Source of the DNA: Burkholderiales bacterium | GTDB lineage: Bacteria > Pseudomonadota > Gammaproteobacteria > Burkholderiales > Burkholderiaceae_C | Assembly (NCBI GenBank): GCA_030604135.1 | Contig: JAUVWL010000001.1 | Coordinates: forward strand, 248,001 to 312,000 | Length of the DNA: 64,000 nucleotides | Direction of reading: 5' to 3' | Part shown: piece after piece, positions 49,715 through 59,589 of the stretch | How the letters are laid out: each line of letters starts with the position of its first letter | How positions within the stretch are numbered: position 1 is the first letter of the stretch | Notes under the pieces: generated by a model | Told to the model about the DNA's origin: nothing | The model's database searches: none | The model's input: only the letters and a program-made list of their open reading frames with translations | Made by a program: the position numbers and the translations under genes

Positions 49715-50500
49715 TCAACCCAATGGGTCGATTCTGACGATGGCCAGCGACAGGTTGTCGCCCATGCCTTTGGCACGGGTTCTGGCTTTCTGGATCAGGA
49801 ACTCGCAGGCCTCGCGGGGCGTGAGCATGGAGATGGTGCTGGCCAGTTCGTCGGGTGTGAAGTAGTGCCACACACCGTCGCTGCAAGACATGACCGCATC
49901 ACCTGGCAGCAGTCGATCGACCACATGGATGTCCACCGGCGGGTCGTTGTCGGTCCCCAGGCATCCCATGAGGATGTTGGAGTGGGGGTGGTCCAGGGCT
50001 TCTTCTTCGGTGATCTCGCCTTGATTGACCAGGGTCTGCACGTAGGAGTGGTCCATGGTGCGGAACAGCATCTTCCCCTGGCGGAAGTGGTAGATGCGTG
50101 AATCGCCCGCGTGCACCCAATGGCTGTCGCCACCCGGATTGATGAGGAACGCCGCAATGGTGCTGTGAGGCTCCTGTTCTGCAGACACAGCCGTCAGCTT
50201 GATGACCAGATGGGACTCCTCAACGATCTGGCGCAGCAGACCCGCGGAATCGTCCGTTTCAGGGTCAAAACGCTCGAACAGCTGTCGCGCCGTGAGCATC
50301 ACCTGATCGGAGGCTTTTCGTCCGCCGCTGCGTCCTCCCATGCCGTCCGCCACAACCGCCAGCAGGCACCCTTGCTGCCTCGGATGGTGCAGCAGGCAGA
50401 CCTGGTCCTGCTGGTAGTCACGGTCTCCCCGGTGGATGCCGGTGGAGGCATGGATGCGAAAGCCTTTGGACATGCTGTTCAGGTCGGAGGCGCCGCTCAT
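49715..50500 (-). CDS. PP2C-type serine/threonine protein phosphatase
   Basis: Metal-dependent phosphatase of the bacterial Stp1/PppA kind, 261 residues from the ATG at 50500 (a GTG at 50506 is also possible). Motifs in order: GIHRGDRDYQQDQ, VADGMGGRSGGRKAS (metal-binding Asp), HAGDSRIYHFRQGKM, TMDHSYVQTLVNQGEIT, MSCSDGVWHYF, and GDNLSLAIVR at the C-terminus. No signal peptide, so cytosolic. Such phosphatases usually oppose a Ser/Thr kinase or serve type VI secretion, but neither is encoded nearby. Downstream of bamD on the same strand, separated by a hairpin. Confidence 0.93.
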   Translation of the reverse strand: MSGASDLNSMSKGFRIHASTGIHRGDRDYQQDQVCLLHHPRQQGCLLAVVADGMGGRSGGRKASDQVMLTARQLFERFDPETDDSAGLLRQIVEESHLVIKLTAVSAEQEPHSTIAAFLINPGGDSHWVHAGDSRIYHFRQGKMLFRTMDHSYVQTLVNQGEITEEEALDHPHSNILMGCLGTDNDPPVDIHVVDRLLPGDAVMSCSDGVWHYFTPDELASTISMLTPREACEFLIQKARTRAKGMGDNLSLAIVRIDPLG

Positions 50501-50544
50501 GCGCACCCCGGTTGGTCAAAACTCGATGTTAACCATGAATGCCC

Positions 50545-50577
50545 CCAAAACTGACAGGTGTTTGGATCTGACCTGTC
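50545..50577 (-). terminator. bamD terminator
   Basis: On the minus strand GACAGGT (50577-50571) pairs with ACCTGTC (50559-50553) around 11 bases and is followed by AGTTTTGG. The stem is modest. It lies between bamD and the PP2C gene. Confidence 0.5.
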
Positions 50578-50631
50578 GCCAGTGGGCGATCGCGTTGCAC
50601 CAAGACCGCACCTGGCACGGAACGGCGGCTG

Positions 50632-51423
50632 TTACCAGAAACGCCACCAGGGCGTGCCAGCACGCAGTCCCTGACTGAGAAAACGGCTGTCTGGAAAATT
50701 GGCCAGCAGCACGCGTCGGGCGTCATCGCGAAGTGAGGTCATGCCGAGCTCGTCGTAGGCACGAACCAGTATGTACAGGGCTTCCTCCAGGGCGGGGGCA
50801 TCCGGGTAGTCACTCAGCGCCGCCTGGGCACGGTTGATGGCCGCGACGTGTGCCCCTCGGCTGAGGTAGTAGCGGGCCACATGCACCTCGTACTGGGCGA
50901 GCGAATTGACGATGTAGGTCATTCGAGCGCGGGCATCCGGCGCATAGCGGGAGTCGGGGAAACGTTCCACCAAGTCCCGGAAAGCCTCGAACGACTCCTT
51001 GGCGGCTTTCTGGTCACGCTCGGACAGGTCCTGGCGCGCCAGCGAACCGAACAGCCCCAGGTTGTCGTTGAAATTGACCAGGCCCTTGAGATACAAGGCG
51101 TAGTCGAGTGCCGGGCTGGTGGGGTGGAGGCGCAAAAAGCGTTCAATGGCGGCTTGTGCCTGAGCGGGTTCGCCCGCCTTGTAGAAGGCGTAGGCTTTTT
51201 CAAGTTGGGCCTGTTGGGCCAGTGGGGTGCCCGCAGCCCGGCCCTCAAGCTTTTCGAAGTACTCCGCGGCGCGATCGAAGTTGCCGGCATTGCGTTCTTC
51301 CCGCGCCTCTTGAGCCAGTCTCTCCACGCTCCAGCCTGCAGTCACGTCCTTGGTGGTGCTGCCGCAGCCTGCCAGGATCGCCAGGGCGGCGACCACGCAG
51401 AGCGACCGGGCAGATAATCTCAT
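50632..51423 (-). CDS. bamD: outer membrane protein assembly factor BamD
   Basis: Essential lipoprotein of the BAM complex that contacts BamA. It has 263 residues from the ATG at 51423. The lipobox is ALAILAGC with lipidated Cys20. Five TPR-like repeats follow, including AREERNAGNFDRAAEYFEKL, AYAFYKAGEPAQAQAAIERFLRL and FRDLVERFPDSRYAPDARARM. The longer open frame to 51588 would place residues before the signal peptide and is rejected. Its start codon overlaps that of the divergent rluD. A TATAAT on the minus strand lies 53-58 bp upstream. Confidence 0.95.
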   Translation of the reverse strand: MRLSARSLCVVAALAILAGCGSTTKDVTAGWSVERLAQEAREERNAGNFDRAAEYFEKLEGRAAGTPLAQQAQLEKAYAFYKAGEPAQAQAAIERFLRLHPTSPALDYALYLKGLVNFNDNLGLFGSLARQDLSERDQKAAKESFEAFRDLVERFPDSRYAPDARARMTYIVNSLAQYEVHVARYYLSRGAHVAAINRAQAALSDYPDAPALEEALYILVRAYDELGMTSLRDDARRVLLANFPDSRFLSQGLRAGTPWWRFW

Positions 51424-52486
51424 GGGGGTCAGCACACTTGAACCTTTGCAACGGGAAGACACTTTGCCAACGGAAATTATATCGGGGGGGGGCAACCCAG
51501 CGTCCGAACTCGCAGTGGATTTGCTTGACGACCTCGGGCTTTCCGACGAAACCCGAGATTTGTCCTTGCCCGCAGATCTGCACGGCACGCGACTGGATCG
51601 GGCTCTGGCTGTACTGATCCCGGAGTTTTCTCGCTCCTACCTGCAACAACAGATCGCCGACGGCGGTGTTCTGCACAACGGCCAAATCGCCAAAAAGGCA
51701 GCCAGCCGAATGTCGGCGGGTGATCGCCTGTCGGTTTGTCTCAAACCCACGGCGCAGGCCATGGCCTTTGTACCCCAGGCCATGGACATCGTGGCGCGCT
51801 ACGAGGACGACGATCTGCTGGTGGTCGACAAGCCTGCGGGGCTGGTTGTGCACCCGGCCCCGGGCAATTGGAGCGGGACACTGCTCAATGGTTTGCTGGC
51901 GCGCCATCCCGCGGCCACTCAGCTTCCTCGGGCGGGCATCGTTCACCGGCTGGACAAGGACACGTCGGGTCTGATGCTGGTCGGGAAGAGTCGGCGGGCT
52001 GTCGATGCACTGGTCAGGGCCATTGCCCTCAGAGAGGTCAAACGTCAGTATCTGGCCCTGGCACACGGCGTCTGGCGCCACGAGGCCACCGTGGAGGTGG
52101 AGCAGCCCATGGGCCGGGATCCGCGCAACCGGCTTCGGATGGCCGTGCTGCAACCGGGGCAGGCGGGGGCCCGATTTGCGCGCACCCAGGTTCGGTGCGT
52201 TGGGCAGTCCGGCGATGTGTGTCTTCTGATCTGCCATCTGCATACCGGTCGCACGCACCAGATCCGGGTTCATGCGGCCTGGTTGGGCCACCCTCTGGTT
52301 GCCGATACCCTCTATGGCGGGCGTCCTATGCTCGGCCTGGCGCGACAGGCGCTGCATGCCTTCAGGCTGGAGTTGGCGCATCCGGTCAGTGGCCGCCTGT
52401 TGAGCCTGGAGGCACCTCTGCCAGACGACATCCGGTCTGCCCTGGGCGAGGCGGGGCTGCACTACAATGAGGTGCCGACCGTTTGA
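51422..52486 (+). CDS. rluD: 23S rRNA pseudouridine synthase RluD family
   Basis: RluA-family pseudouridine synthase; RluD modifies 23S rRNA helix 69. From the ATG at 51422 it has 354 residues. An S4 domain (about 50-115: LHGTRLDRALAVLIPEFSRS) precedes the catalytic domain with VVDKPAGLVVHPAPGN, the catalytic Asp in GIVHRLDKDTSGLMLVGKS, and HTGRTHQIRVHAAWLGHPL. The start is uncertain: the ATG at 51422 overlaps the divergent bamD start and lacks a Shine-Dalgarno. A TTG at 51464 (after GGGAAG) and a GTG at 51515, beyond a nine-G tract, are alternatives. Confidence 0.9.
   Translation: MGVSTLEPLQREDTLPTEIISGGGNPASELAVDLLDDLGLSDETRDLSLPADLHGTRLDRALAVLIPEFSRSYLQQQIADGGVLHNGQIAKKAASRMSAGDRLSVCLKPTAQAMAFVPQAMDIVARYEDDDLLVVDKPAGLVVHPAPGNWSGTLLNGLLARHPAATQLPRAGIVHRLDKDTSGLMLVGKSRRAVDALVRAIALREVKRQYLALAHGVWRHEATVEVEQPMGRDPRNRLRMAVLQPGQAGARFARTQVRCVGQSGDVCLLICHLHTGRTHQIRVHAAWLGHPLVADTLYGGRPMLGLARQALHAFRLELAHPVSGRLLSLEAPLPDDIRSALGEAGLHYNEVPTV
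51476..51481 (-). promoter_or_regulatory. -10 box of bamD
   Basis: TATAAT on the minus strand, with no good -35 at 17 bp. The implied leader is about 45 nt. It lies within the 5' part of rluD if that gene starts at 51422, and next to a run of nine G (51484-51492). Confidence 0.45.
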
Positions 52487-52666
52487 CACGGATCGGTGAT
52501 CAAGACCCTCCTCACAGACAGTGGGTGGTCGAGAATCCGACCGCATGCTTTCGCCGGCTGATCTGAATGGCGAGTGCTTTTGCGGGACACGGGCTGCGGT
52601 GGCATCCGGCGAGCCTTCCCTTCTGTATCCCTCCATCGTCTTGCGGTATCGGCCCTGGACCATCTC

Positions 52667-53407
52667 ATGAATACCACGGAAGCCAAGCGAGTTCTCGAAA
52701 CCGCTCTGATTTGCGCGGCACAGCCACTGAGCCTCAAGGACATGGGGCAACTGTTCGATCAGGCAATGACAGGCGACACGCTCAAGCAGTTGCTGGTTGA
52801 CCTGCAGCTGGAGTGGACAGGTCGCGGTGTCGAGCTGGTTCACGTGGCCACAGGCTGGCGGTTCCAGAGTCGCCCGGAGCTGCGTCCGTACCTCGATCGG
52901 CTGCACCCCGAGAAGCCGCCCCGTTACAGCAGGGCAACGCTGGAAACCCTGGCCATCATTGCCTACCGCCAGCCTGTGACACGCGGAGACATGGAGGATA
53001 TCCGGGGTGTGACCATCAATTCGATGATCATCAAGCAGCTGGAGGACCGTGGATGGATCGAAGTCATCGGTCATCGCGAAACGGTGGGCCGCCCAGCACT
53101 TTTTGCCACCACGCGGCAGTTTCTTGATGATCTGGGCTTGTCGTCACTGGACCAATTGCCGCCACTGGACGACGGCGGGGTGCAGGAATCGGTGCTGGAC
53201 CGTCTGGAGCTGGACATGCTTGCGCACCCTGGCGAGACCCTGGCGGACGGCGCCGATTCAGAGCCTCGATCGTCAAGTGTGTCACCGTCTGAAACTGCAC
53301 TTCAGGACGCCGTTGACGGCGCGGGAGCCTTGCCCCTCCATGAGCCATCCCATGAACCGAACCCAGAACACCTAGATGAAGCCGGCGAACCCTCTTCCCC
53401 CCGCTGA
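52667..53407 (+). CDS. scpB: segregation and condensation protein B
   Basis: Winged-helix subunit of the SMC-ScpAB condensin, working in chromosome segregation. It has 246 residues: [20 protein letters not shown] at the start, tandem winged helices with [40 protein letters not shown] and [18 protein letters not shown], then an acidic low-complexity tail. I chose the ATG at 52667 because homologues begin there; the 180 bp before it contain no other recognisable gene. No scpA is adjacent. The 3' end overlaps rluB by 32 bp, the usual scpB-rluB pairing. Confidence 0.93.
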   Translation: MNTTEAKRVLETALICAAQPLSLKDMGQLFDQAMTGDTLKQLLVDLQLEWTGRGVELVHVATGWRFQSRPELRPYLDRLHPEKPPRYSRATLETLAIIAYRQPVTRGDMEDIRGVTINSMIIKQLEDRGWIEVIGHRETVGRPALFATTRQFLDDLGLSSLDQLPPLDDGGVQESVLDRLELDMLAHPGETLADGADSEPRSSSVSPSETALQDAVDGAGALPLHEPSHEPNPEHLDEAGEPSSPR

Positions 53408-54632
53408 TGACGCCGATTCCCTCGGTGATGGACGCCCCGGCAGGGGCGGCCGCAAGGCAGCTGCGAACGAAAAGCAAGCTCAAGCACTGCATCTGGATGA
53501 TGTGGTCAGCGGCGTTTTCGATGCCGAGCAGGAGGCGCCGGCCTCGGCCGAAAATGCCCGGCGCGTACTCGCACCCCAGGCGGATGCCCCGAAGCTGCAC
53601 AAGGTGCTGGCACAGGCCGGCATGGGCTCGCGCCTTGAGATGGAAAAACTCATTGTCGAAGGGCGCATTTCCGTCAATGGCGAACCGGCCCATGTCGGGC
53701 AGCGCATCCGTTTCGGCGATGTCATCAAGGTCAATGGCCAGCCAGTTCGGGTTCGGATGACGCCTCCGCCCCCGAGGGTGCTGGCCTACCACAAGCCGGC
53801 GGGTGAGGTGGTGACCCACGACGATCCTCAGAATCGACCCACCGTGTTTCGTCGTCTGCCTCGGCTGCAGCAGGGCAAATGGCAGTCGGTGGGCCGGCTG
53901 GATCTGAACACCGAGGGGCTGTTGCTGTTCACCAGTTCGGGAGAGTTGGCCAATCGCTTGATGCATCCCCGGTTCGGCCTGCAGCGAGAGTATGCCGTGC
54001 GGGTGCTCGGCGCACTCTCCAACGAAGAGAAACAGCGCCTGCTGGACGGCGTGGAGCTGGAGGACGGGCCAGCCCAATTCAACACCATTGAGGATGGTGG
54101 CGGTGAGGGGGCCAACTGCTGGTATCGGGTGACGATTGGCGAGGGTCGCAACCGGGAGGTGCGTCGGTTGTTCGAGTCTATCGGACATGCGGTGAGTCGG
54201 CTGATACGTATCCGTTACGGTGCGGTGGTTCTGCCCAGGGGCTTGCGCAGGGGCACCTGGGTTGAACTGGATTCGCGTGATGTCGAGCGCTTGTCGCAGG
54301 CCGCGGGCCTGCCTCGGGCCGCCGATCGGGAGGTCGGACAGCCGTCCGGTCGCCACCCGGCCCAACGAGGCCGCCCAACCTCAGGTGCCGGCGGCCGCGG
54401 CGGGGCTGGCCCAGGGGCCGTCCCACGCGGTGGGCGAACAGCCCCGGGGGCGGCCAGGCCGAACAAGGCCAGCAAAGGTGGAGCCGCTGTGCCGGATCCG
54501 ATGAAGACTTCTTTTGGCTATATCGGGCAGGATGCATTGCAGCGCAAACGGGAGGCTTCTGGTGGGCGGGGTGGTCAGCGACCTGCAGCGGGCAAACCGG
54601 CGCGGGGCAGTGGCCGAAGAGGTGGTCGGTGA
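53376..54632 (+). CDS. rluB: 23S rRNA pseudouridine synthase RluB family
   Basis: RsuA/RluB-family pseudouridine synthase; RluB makes pseudouridine 2605 of 23S rRNA in E. coli. It has 418 residues, long for the family because of extensions at both ends. The acidic N-terminal extension covers about 1-70, the S4 domain about 72-122, and the catalytic domain about 130-305 with [14 protein letters not shown], catalytic Asp176 in [15 protein letters not shown], and [20 protein letters not shown]. The C-terminal Gly/Arg/Ala-rich basic tail (about 310-418) is typical of beta-proteobacterial RluB and may bind RNA. It starts inside scpB. Confidence 0.93.
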   Translation: MKPANPLPPADDADSLGDGRPGRGGRKAAANEKQAQALHLDDVVSGVFDAEQEAPASAENARRVLAPQADAPKLHKVLAQAGMGSRLEMEKLIVEGRISVNGEPAHVGQRIRFGDVIKVNGQPVRVRMTPPPPRVLAYHKPAGEVVTHDDPQNRPTVFRRLPRLQQGKWQSVGRLDLNTEGLLLFTSSGELANRLMHPRFGLQREYAVRVLGALSNEEKQRLLDGVELEDGPAQFNTIEDGGGEGANCWYRVTIGEGRNREVRRLFESIGHAVSRLIRIRYGAVVLPRGLRRGTWVELDSRDVERLSQAAGLPRAADREVGQPSGRHPAQRGRPTSGAGGRGGAGPGAVPRGGRTAPGAARPNKASKGGAAVPDPMKTSFGYIGQDALQRKREASGGRGGQRPAAGKPARGSGRRGGR

Positions 54633-54812
54633 CGGGTCGCTAGCGGTTTTGTCGCAGTGGGGCGTCCCGTCGATCGGGCCCCTTGCTCTCTCATTCTCCG
54701 GGCGGCGTGCCGGTGAATGAACCTGGAGGCCGTTGTAGAATCAATGGCTTTGTCGGGTGCCCAGGCGCACCGCAACCCCACCGTATTTCATCGTCTCCCA
54801 AATAGGAACACC

Positions 54813-55238
54813 ATGGCCATCGAACGTACCCTCTCCATCATCAAGCCCGACGCCGTTGCCAAGAACGTCATCGGGCAGATCTATGCCCGCTTCGAAGCGG
54901 CCGGCCTGAAGGTGGTGGCTGCCCGCATGGCCCATCTGTCCCGCCGTGAAGCCGAGCAGTTCTATGGCGTCCACAAGGAGCGCCCCTTCTTCAAGGATCT
55001 GGTGGATTTCATGATTTCCGGTCCGGTGATGATTCAGGTCCTGGAAGGCGAGGGCGCCATCGCCAAGAACCGTGACCTGATGGGTGCCACCGATCCCAAA
55101 AAGGCCGCACCGGGCACCATCCGCGCGGACTTCGCCGACAGCATCGACGCCAACGCCGTGCATGGCTCCGATGCCCCTGAAACCGCCGCCGTGGAAGTGG
55201 GCTTCTTCTTCCCCGGCATGAACGTCTACTCGCGTTGA
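54813..55238 (+). CDS. ndk: nucleoside diphosphate kinase
   Basis: Balances NTP and dNTP pools by phosphate transfer through a phosphohistidine. It has 141 residues. Motifs are [15 protein letters not shown] at the start, the ADP-binding [14 protein letters not shown], and [13 protein letters not shown] with the catalytic His. The ATG at 54813 follows AGGAAC. A possible -10 TAGAAT (54736-54741) lies in the 180-bp upstream gap, with no clear -35; nothing else is seen there. Confidence 0.98.
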   Translation: MAIERTLSIIKPDAVAKNVIGQIYARFEAAGLKVVAARMAHLSRREAEQFYGVHKERPFFKDLVDFMISGPVMIQVLEGEGAIAKNRDLMGATDPKKAAPGTIRADFADSIDANAVHGSDAPETAAVEVGFFFPGMNVYSR

Positions 55239-55341
55239 TCGGTTTGCCCTCGCACGATCACCGGGCGCGCCGCAGGCGCGATACCGGTGCGTGCGTGGTG
55301 CAAATCAGACGGGGTCGGGAATGCAAGCCGGAGGGGACCAC

Positions 55342-56484
55342 ATGACCAACCTGCTCGATCTGGACCTCGACGCCATGGTGCGTTTTCTGGAAGGCCTGGG
55401 CGAAAAGCGCTTCCGGGCCGTCCAGTTGTTTCGCTGGATTCACCAGAAGGGTGCCCGGGACTTCGCCGACATGACCGACCTGGCCAAGGGCCTGCGGTCG
55501 AAGCTGCCCGAGGTCTGCAGTTTGAATGTGCTTCCTGTGCTGTCCCGCCAGGACTCGTCCGATGGCACCATCAAGTGGTTGTTCGATGTCGGCGATGGCA
55601 ATGCGGTGGAGACCGTCTTCATACCCGAGGATGACAGGGGAACGCTGTGTGTTTCCTCTCAGGCGGGTTGTGCTGTCGGCTGTCGATTCTGCTCGACCGG
55701 GCACCAGGGGTTTTCCCGCAACCTCTCCACGGGTGAGATCCTGGCGCAACTGTGGCAGGCAGAGCACTTCCTGCGACACCATCTCAAACGCACCGACCGC
55801 GTGATCACCAACGTGGTCATGATGGGGATGGGCGAACCCCTGCAGAACTATTCGGCTTTGCTTCCAGCGCTCAAGGTGATGCTGGATGACCATGGATACG
55901 GACTGTCTCGCCGGCGGGTGACCGTGTCGACCTCGGGGGTGGTGCCCATGATGGACCGGCTGGCCAGGGACTGTCCGGTGGCCCTGGCCGTCTCGCTGCA
56001 TGCACCGAATGACGCGCTGCGCAACGACCTGGTGCCGTTGAACCGCAAGTACCCCCTTTCAGAACTGCTGGATGCCTGTCTTCGGTATCTGCCTGCAGCG
56101 CCGCGAGACTTCGTCACCTTCGAGTACTGCATGCTGTCCGGTGTCAACGATCAGCCGGAGCACGCGCGCCAGCTGCTGGACCTGCTCAGGCTCCATGGCG
56201 GACAGGGGGTTCCCTGCAAGATCAATCTCATTCCGTTCAATCCATTCCCCGACTCGGGCCTGAGCTGCTCCGATCGTCCTGTGGTGCAGCAGTTTGCTCG
56301 CATGCTCAACGAGGGTGGTATCGTCACCACCGTCCGCAAGACGCGAGGCGACGACATCGATGCGGCCTGCGGTCAGTTGGCCGGTGACGTGCTTGACCGG
56401 ACCAACGCCGCGCAGCGTCTGGCCCGTCTTCGAAACGGAAGTGTTCGTCCCGTGCGTATCGTTCGATCAGAAAGGCAGGCATGA
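55342..56484 (+). CDS. rlmN: dual-specificity RNA methyltransferase RlmN
   Basis: Radical-SAM enzyme adding a methyl at C2 of adenosine 2503 in 23S rRNA and A37 of some tRNAs. It has 380 residues. The ATG at 55342 has GGAGG upstream. The radical-SAM cluster CxxxCxxC is [11 protein letters not shown], preceded by [31 protein letters not shown] and the catalytic Cys region near [16 protein letters not shown] (C-terminal methyl-accepting Cys) are seen. It opens the conserved run rlmN-pilW-rodZ-ispG-hisS-yfgM-bamB-der and overlaps pilW by four bases. Confidence 0.97.
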   Translation: MTNLLDLDLDAMVRFLEGLGEKRFRAVQLFRWIHQKGARDFADMTDLAKGLRSKLPEVCSLNVLPVLSRQDSSDGTIKWLFDVGDGNAVETVFIPEDDRGTLCVSSQAGCAVGCRFCSTGHQGFSRNLSTGEILAQLWQAEHFLRHHLKRTDRVITNVVMMGMGEPLQNYSALLPALKVMLDDHGYGLSRRRVTVSTSGVVPMMDRLARDCPVALAVSLHAPNDALRNDLVPLNRKYPLSELLDACLRYLPAAPRDFVTFEYCMLSGVNDQPEHARQLLDLLRLHGGQGVPCKINLIPFNPFPDSGLSCSDRPVVQQFARMLNEGGIVTTVRKTRGDDIDAACGQLAGDVLDRTNAAQRLARLRNGSVRPVRIVRSERQA

Positions 56485-57308
56485 ACTTCGAAGTGCGTTC
56501 GTTTTTCGGTTCTCGCTGGTTGGGGATCGGGCCGTTGGCAGTCCTGCTGGTGATGGCTCTGTCGGCGTGTGCCGGTACCGGCATCTCCTCGACCGACCCC
56601 GCAGCAGCACCCATGACCGAGTTTGACGAGCCTGAGAGTCGCATGCGGGCGCGTTTGCGTATGGAGCTGGCGTCCGGATATTTCGAGCAAGGTCGTACCG
56701 ACATCGCACTGGACGAGATCAAACAGGCCTTGTCGGCTGATCCCACCTATGCCCCCGCCTTCGTCCTGCGCGGACTGGTGTTCATGCAGATGAACAACCC
56801 CCGTCTGGCCGAGGACAGTTTTCAGCGAGCCTTGCAGTTGTCCCCGCGCGATCCCGATGCGTTGCACAACTACGGATGGTTTCAGTGCCAGCAAGGGCGG
56901 CATTCCCAGGCGGTCGATCTGTTCAACAGGGCCCTGGCCAGCCCGGTGTATGGGGGGCAGGCCAGAACCTACCTGGCCAAGGGGGTATGCCAGTTGCGCA
57001 TGGGACAAGCCTCGGAAGCAGAGGGCAGCCTTGCCCGCTCTTACGAGCTGGACCCGGCCAATCCCATCGCCGGATTCAATCTGGCCCAGCTGTTGTTTCA
57101 GCGCGGGGAGAACGAGCGATCCCAGTTCGTGATCCGGCGCATCAACAACAGTGAACTGGCGAATGCCGAAACCCTTTGGTTGGGCATCAAGATCGAGCGC
57201 AGGCTGGGCAACACCGTGGTGGTGGAGCAATTGGCGCAGCAACTGGGTCGCCGATTCGCCGAATCCAGGGAGTGGTCGTCATACCAGAGGGGAGCATTTC
57301 ATGAATGA
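56481..57308 (+). CDS. pilW: type IV pilus biogenesis/stability lipoprotein PilW (PilF)
   Basis: Outer-membrane lipoprotein pilotin that helps assemble the PilQ secretin of type IV pili. It has 275 residues. The lipobox is MALSAC with Cys30. TPR repeats follow from about 55: [20 protein letters not shown], then [20 protein letters not shown], and [20 protein letters not shown]. No other pilus gene is in the window, but this location between rlmN and rodZ is the usual one in beta- and gammaproteobacteria. It overlaps both neighbours by a few bases. Confidence 0.92.
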   Translation: MNFEVRSFFGSRWLGIGPLAVLLVMALSACAGTGISSTDPAAAPMTEFDEPESRMRARLRMELASGYFEQGRTDIALDEIKQALSADPTYAPAFVLRGLVFMQMNNPRLAEDSFQRALQLSPRDPDALHNYGWFQCQQGRHSQAVDLFNRALASPVYGGQARTYLAKGVCQLRMGQASEAEGSLARSYELDPANPIAGFNLAQLLFQRGENERSQFVIRRINNSELANAETLWLGIKIERRLGNTVVVEQLAQQLGRRFAESREWSSYQRGAFHE

Positions 57309-58188
57309 GCCGGGTATCGGCTTGGGTCAGTCTGAATCGCCACCTGCACGTCCTGACCTGCTGCGGCTCTCCAGGGAGCAGGCGGGCTTGCATATTGCTG
57401 CCCTGGCTGCCGCGCTGAAGGTGCCGGTCAAAAAGCTGGAGGCGCTGGAAGACGGACGGTATGGTGAGCTGCCTGACCTGACCTTCGCCCGAGCCCTGGC
57501 CTCGAGTGCCTGCCGTCACTTGCGGGTCGATCCCGCGCCCGTGCTGGCCCAGATACCGCAGGGTCAGCGTCCGGTTCTGGGGGCTACTGCTGATGCCCTG
57601 AATGCCCCGTTCAAGCCCTCAGTTGAGGCCAGCAACGTATCCGCACAAAGCACCCCTGGACGGCTCGTCTGGTGGCTGGCGGGTGCTCTGGTGCTGGCTG
57701 CTCTGGCCTTGTATTTCTGGCCAGGTGCAGGCGAGTTTTCCCGCATGATTCGGGGTCAGCTGGAGGCGCCCATGGAAAGTGCAAGCCCGGTGAGCGAAAT
57801 CCAACAGGTCACACCAGGTGTGGCTGAAGGCGCCCAGACCGAAGAGCCGGCGTTGCCGCTGCTGATGGCCGATTCCACCCTGGCTGCACCTGGGGCGACC
57901 CAGGATGAACCTGCTCTAATCGAAGCAGCGCCACCCGCAGAACTGGATCCGGGCAAGCTGCTGGTCATTCGGGCACGGAATGAAACCTGGGTCGAGGTGG
58001 TCAACGCCGCCGGTGCGGTTGTGATCCAGCGTGTGCTCCGGGCTGGAGATAGTGTGGACTTCACCGCCGCGCCACCCTACCGGGTGATTGTGGGCAGGGC
58101 CGATGCCGCCGAGGTCTTCGTTCGCGGCCGCCCCTTTGATGTCATGCCGCACGCGCGCAACAACGTCGCCCGGTTCGAGGTCCGATGA
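57301..58188 (+). CDS. rodZ: cytoskeleton protein RodZ
   Basis: Membrane-anchored protein linking MreB to the elongation machinery and controlling rod shape. It has 295 residues. The cytoplasmic HTH_25 domain (about 19-78: [20 protein letters not shown]) has the family's [20 protein letters not shown] helix about 121-140 ([20 protein letters not shown]), a Pro/Ala/Glu-rich periplasmic linker, and a C-terminal DUF4115 domain (about 220-295: [20 protein letters not shown]) complete it. The ATG at 57301 overlaps the end of pilW by eight bases; the longer open frame starts inside pilW and is rejected. Confidence 0.93.
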   Translation: MNEPGIGLGQSESPPARPDLLRLSREQAGLHIAALAAALKVPVKKLEALEDGRYGELPDLTFARALASSACRHLRVDPAPVLAQIPQGQRPVLGATADALNAPFKPSVEASNVSAQSTPGRLVWWLAGALVLAALALYFWPGAGEFSRMIRGQLEAPMESASPVSEIQQVTPGVAEGAQTEEPALPLLMADSTLAAPGATQDEPALIEAAPPAELDPGKLLVIRARNETWVEVVNAAGAVVIQRVLRAGDSVDFTAAPPYRVIVGRADAAEVFVRGRPFDVMPHARNNVARFEVR

Positions 58189-59453
58189 GCATGTCCAACC
58201 CCTGTTCTGTTCAGCAGCCGGTGCCCTTGTCTGCGCCCGCTCCGCGCAGGTCGGTGCAAGGCCATGTTTCCTGGGGCTCGCACCGGGTCTCGGTGGGTGG
58301 TCAGGCTCCCGTCCGTGTGCAATCCATGACCAACACGGACACGGCCGATGCGGTGGCCACCGCCATCCAGGTCAAGGAGCTCGCACAAGCGGGCTCCGAG
58401 CTGGTGCGCATCACGGTCAACAACGACGAGGCGGCCCGTGCCGTCCCGTACATCCGTGAGCAACTGGACCGCATGGGGGTGGCGGTGCCCCTGATTGGTG
58501 ATTTCCACTACAACGGGCATCGCCTGCTGTCAGATCACCCTGACTGTGCGCAAGCCCTGTCGAAATATCGCATCAACCCCGGTAACGTGGGGCGTGGAGA
58601 GAAGGGTGATCGCCAGTTTGCCCAGATGGTGGAGCTGGCTGCCCGGCATGACAAGGCCATCCGAATCGGGGTGAACTGGGGCAGTCTCGACCAGGACCTG
58701 CTGGCCCGGCTGATGGACGAAAACGCCCGCCGAGACAGCCCGTGGGACGCCAGACAGGTCATGTACGAGGCCCTGATCACCTCCGCCATCGAATCGGCCC
58801 ACCGTGCCGAGCAGATCGGTCTGCGAAGGGATCAGATCGTTCTGTCGTGCAAAGTCAGTGCCGTACAGGATCTGATCGCTGTCTACCAGCAGCTGGCCGC
58901 CCGGACCGACCATGCGCTTCACCTTGGGCTCACAGAAGCTGGTATGGGTGCCAAAGGAACTGTGGCATCCACGGCAGCGCTCGCCGTCCTGCTTCAGCAA
59001 GGCATCGGTGACACGATTCGGGTCTCACTGACGCCGCAGCCGGGTGAGCCTCGAACGCAGGAGGTGCTGGTGGCCTCTGAAATCCTCCAGGCCCTGGGGC
59101 TCAGGGCTTTTGTGCCCAGCGTCGTGGCTTGCCCAGGTTGCGGCCGGACGACCAGCACCACGTTCCAGGAGTTGGCCAAGCAAATTGACGATTTTCTTCG
59201 CCAGGCGATGCCCGAGTGGCGAAGCCGGTACCCGGGAGTCGAAGGCCTGCGCGTGGCGGTCATGGGGTGCATCGTCAACGGCCCGGGCGAGAGCAAGCAT
59301 GCCGATATCGGCATCAGCCTCCCGGGAACCGGCGAGGCCCCGGCCGCTCCGGTTTACATCGACGGACAAAAGGTGCACACCTTGCGCGGTGAGGGCATCG
59401 CCCGGGAGTTCCGAGACATCGTGCAGGCGTATATCGAGAAACGGTTTGGCTAA
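58185..59453 (+). CDS. ispG: 4-hydroxy-3-methylbut-2-enyl diphosphate synthase (flavodoxin)
   Basis: 4Fe-4S enzyme of the MEP pathway making HMBPP from MEcPP. It has 422 residues. [19 protein letters not shown] and [11 protein letters not shown] belong to the TIM-barrel half, as does [16 protein letters not shown]. Iron-sulfur ligands lie in the C-terminal half: ACPGCGRTT (two Cys) and [17 protein letters not shown]. The ATG overlaps the rodZ stop (ATGA); a second in-frame ATG two codons on (58191) is possible. With dxr and uppS it is the third isoprenoid gene here. Confidence 0.97.
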   Translation: MSMSNPCSVQQPVPLSAPAPRRSVQGHVSWGSHRVSVGGQAPVRVQSMTNTDTADAVATAIQVKELAQAGSELVRITVNNDEAARAVPYIREQLDRMGVAVPLIGDFHYNGHRLLSDHPDCAQALSKYRINPGNVGRGEKGDRQFAQMVELAARHDKAIRIGVNWGSLDQDLLARLMDENARRDSPWDARQVMYEALITSAIESAHRAEQIGLRRDQIVLSCKVSAVQDLIAVYQQLAARTDHALHLGLTEAGMGAKGTVASTAALAVLLQQGIGDTIRVSLTPQPGEPRTQEVLVASEILQALGLRAFVPSVVACPGCGRTTSTTFQELAKQIDDFLRQAMPEWRSRYPGVEGLRVAVMGCIVNGPGESKHADIGISLPGTGEAPAAPVYIDGQKVHTLRGEGIAREFRDIVQAYIEKRFG

Positions 59454-59589
59454 GCCACCTGAGTGGCGCTGAGGAAGAGGGCGTGCCCGCCTTGGTGCGC
59501 CGTTCCCTGCTCAGCCCTTGAGTCAGGTCAGGGCGAACCAGATCGGACCCGCCTGCGCAAAGCGCGGCAAGAACAGAGACGATGACAAC

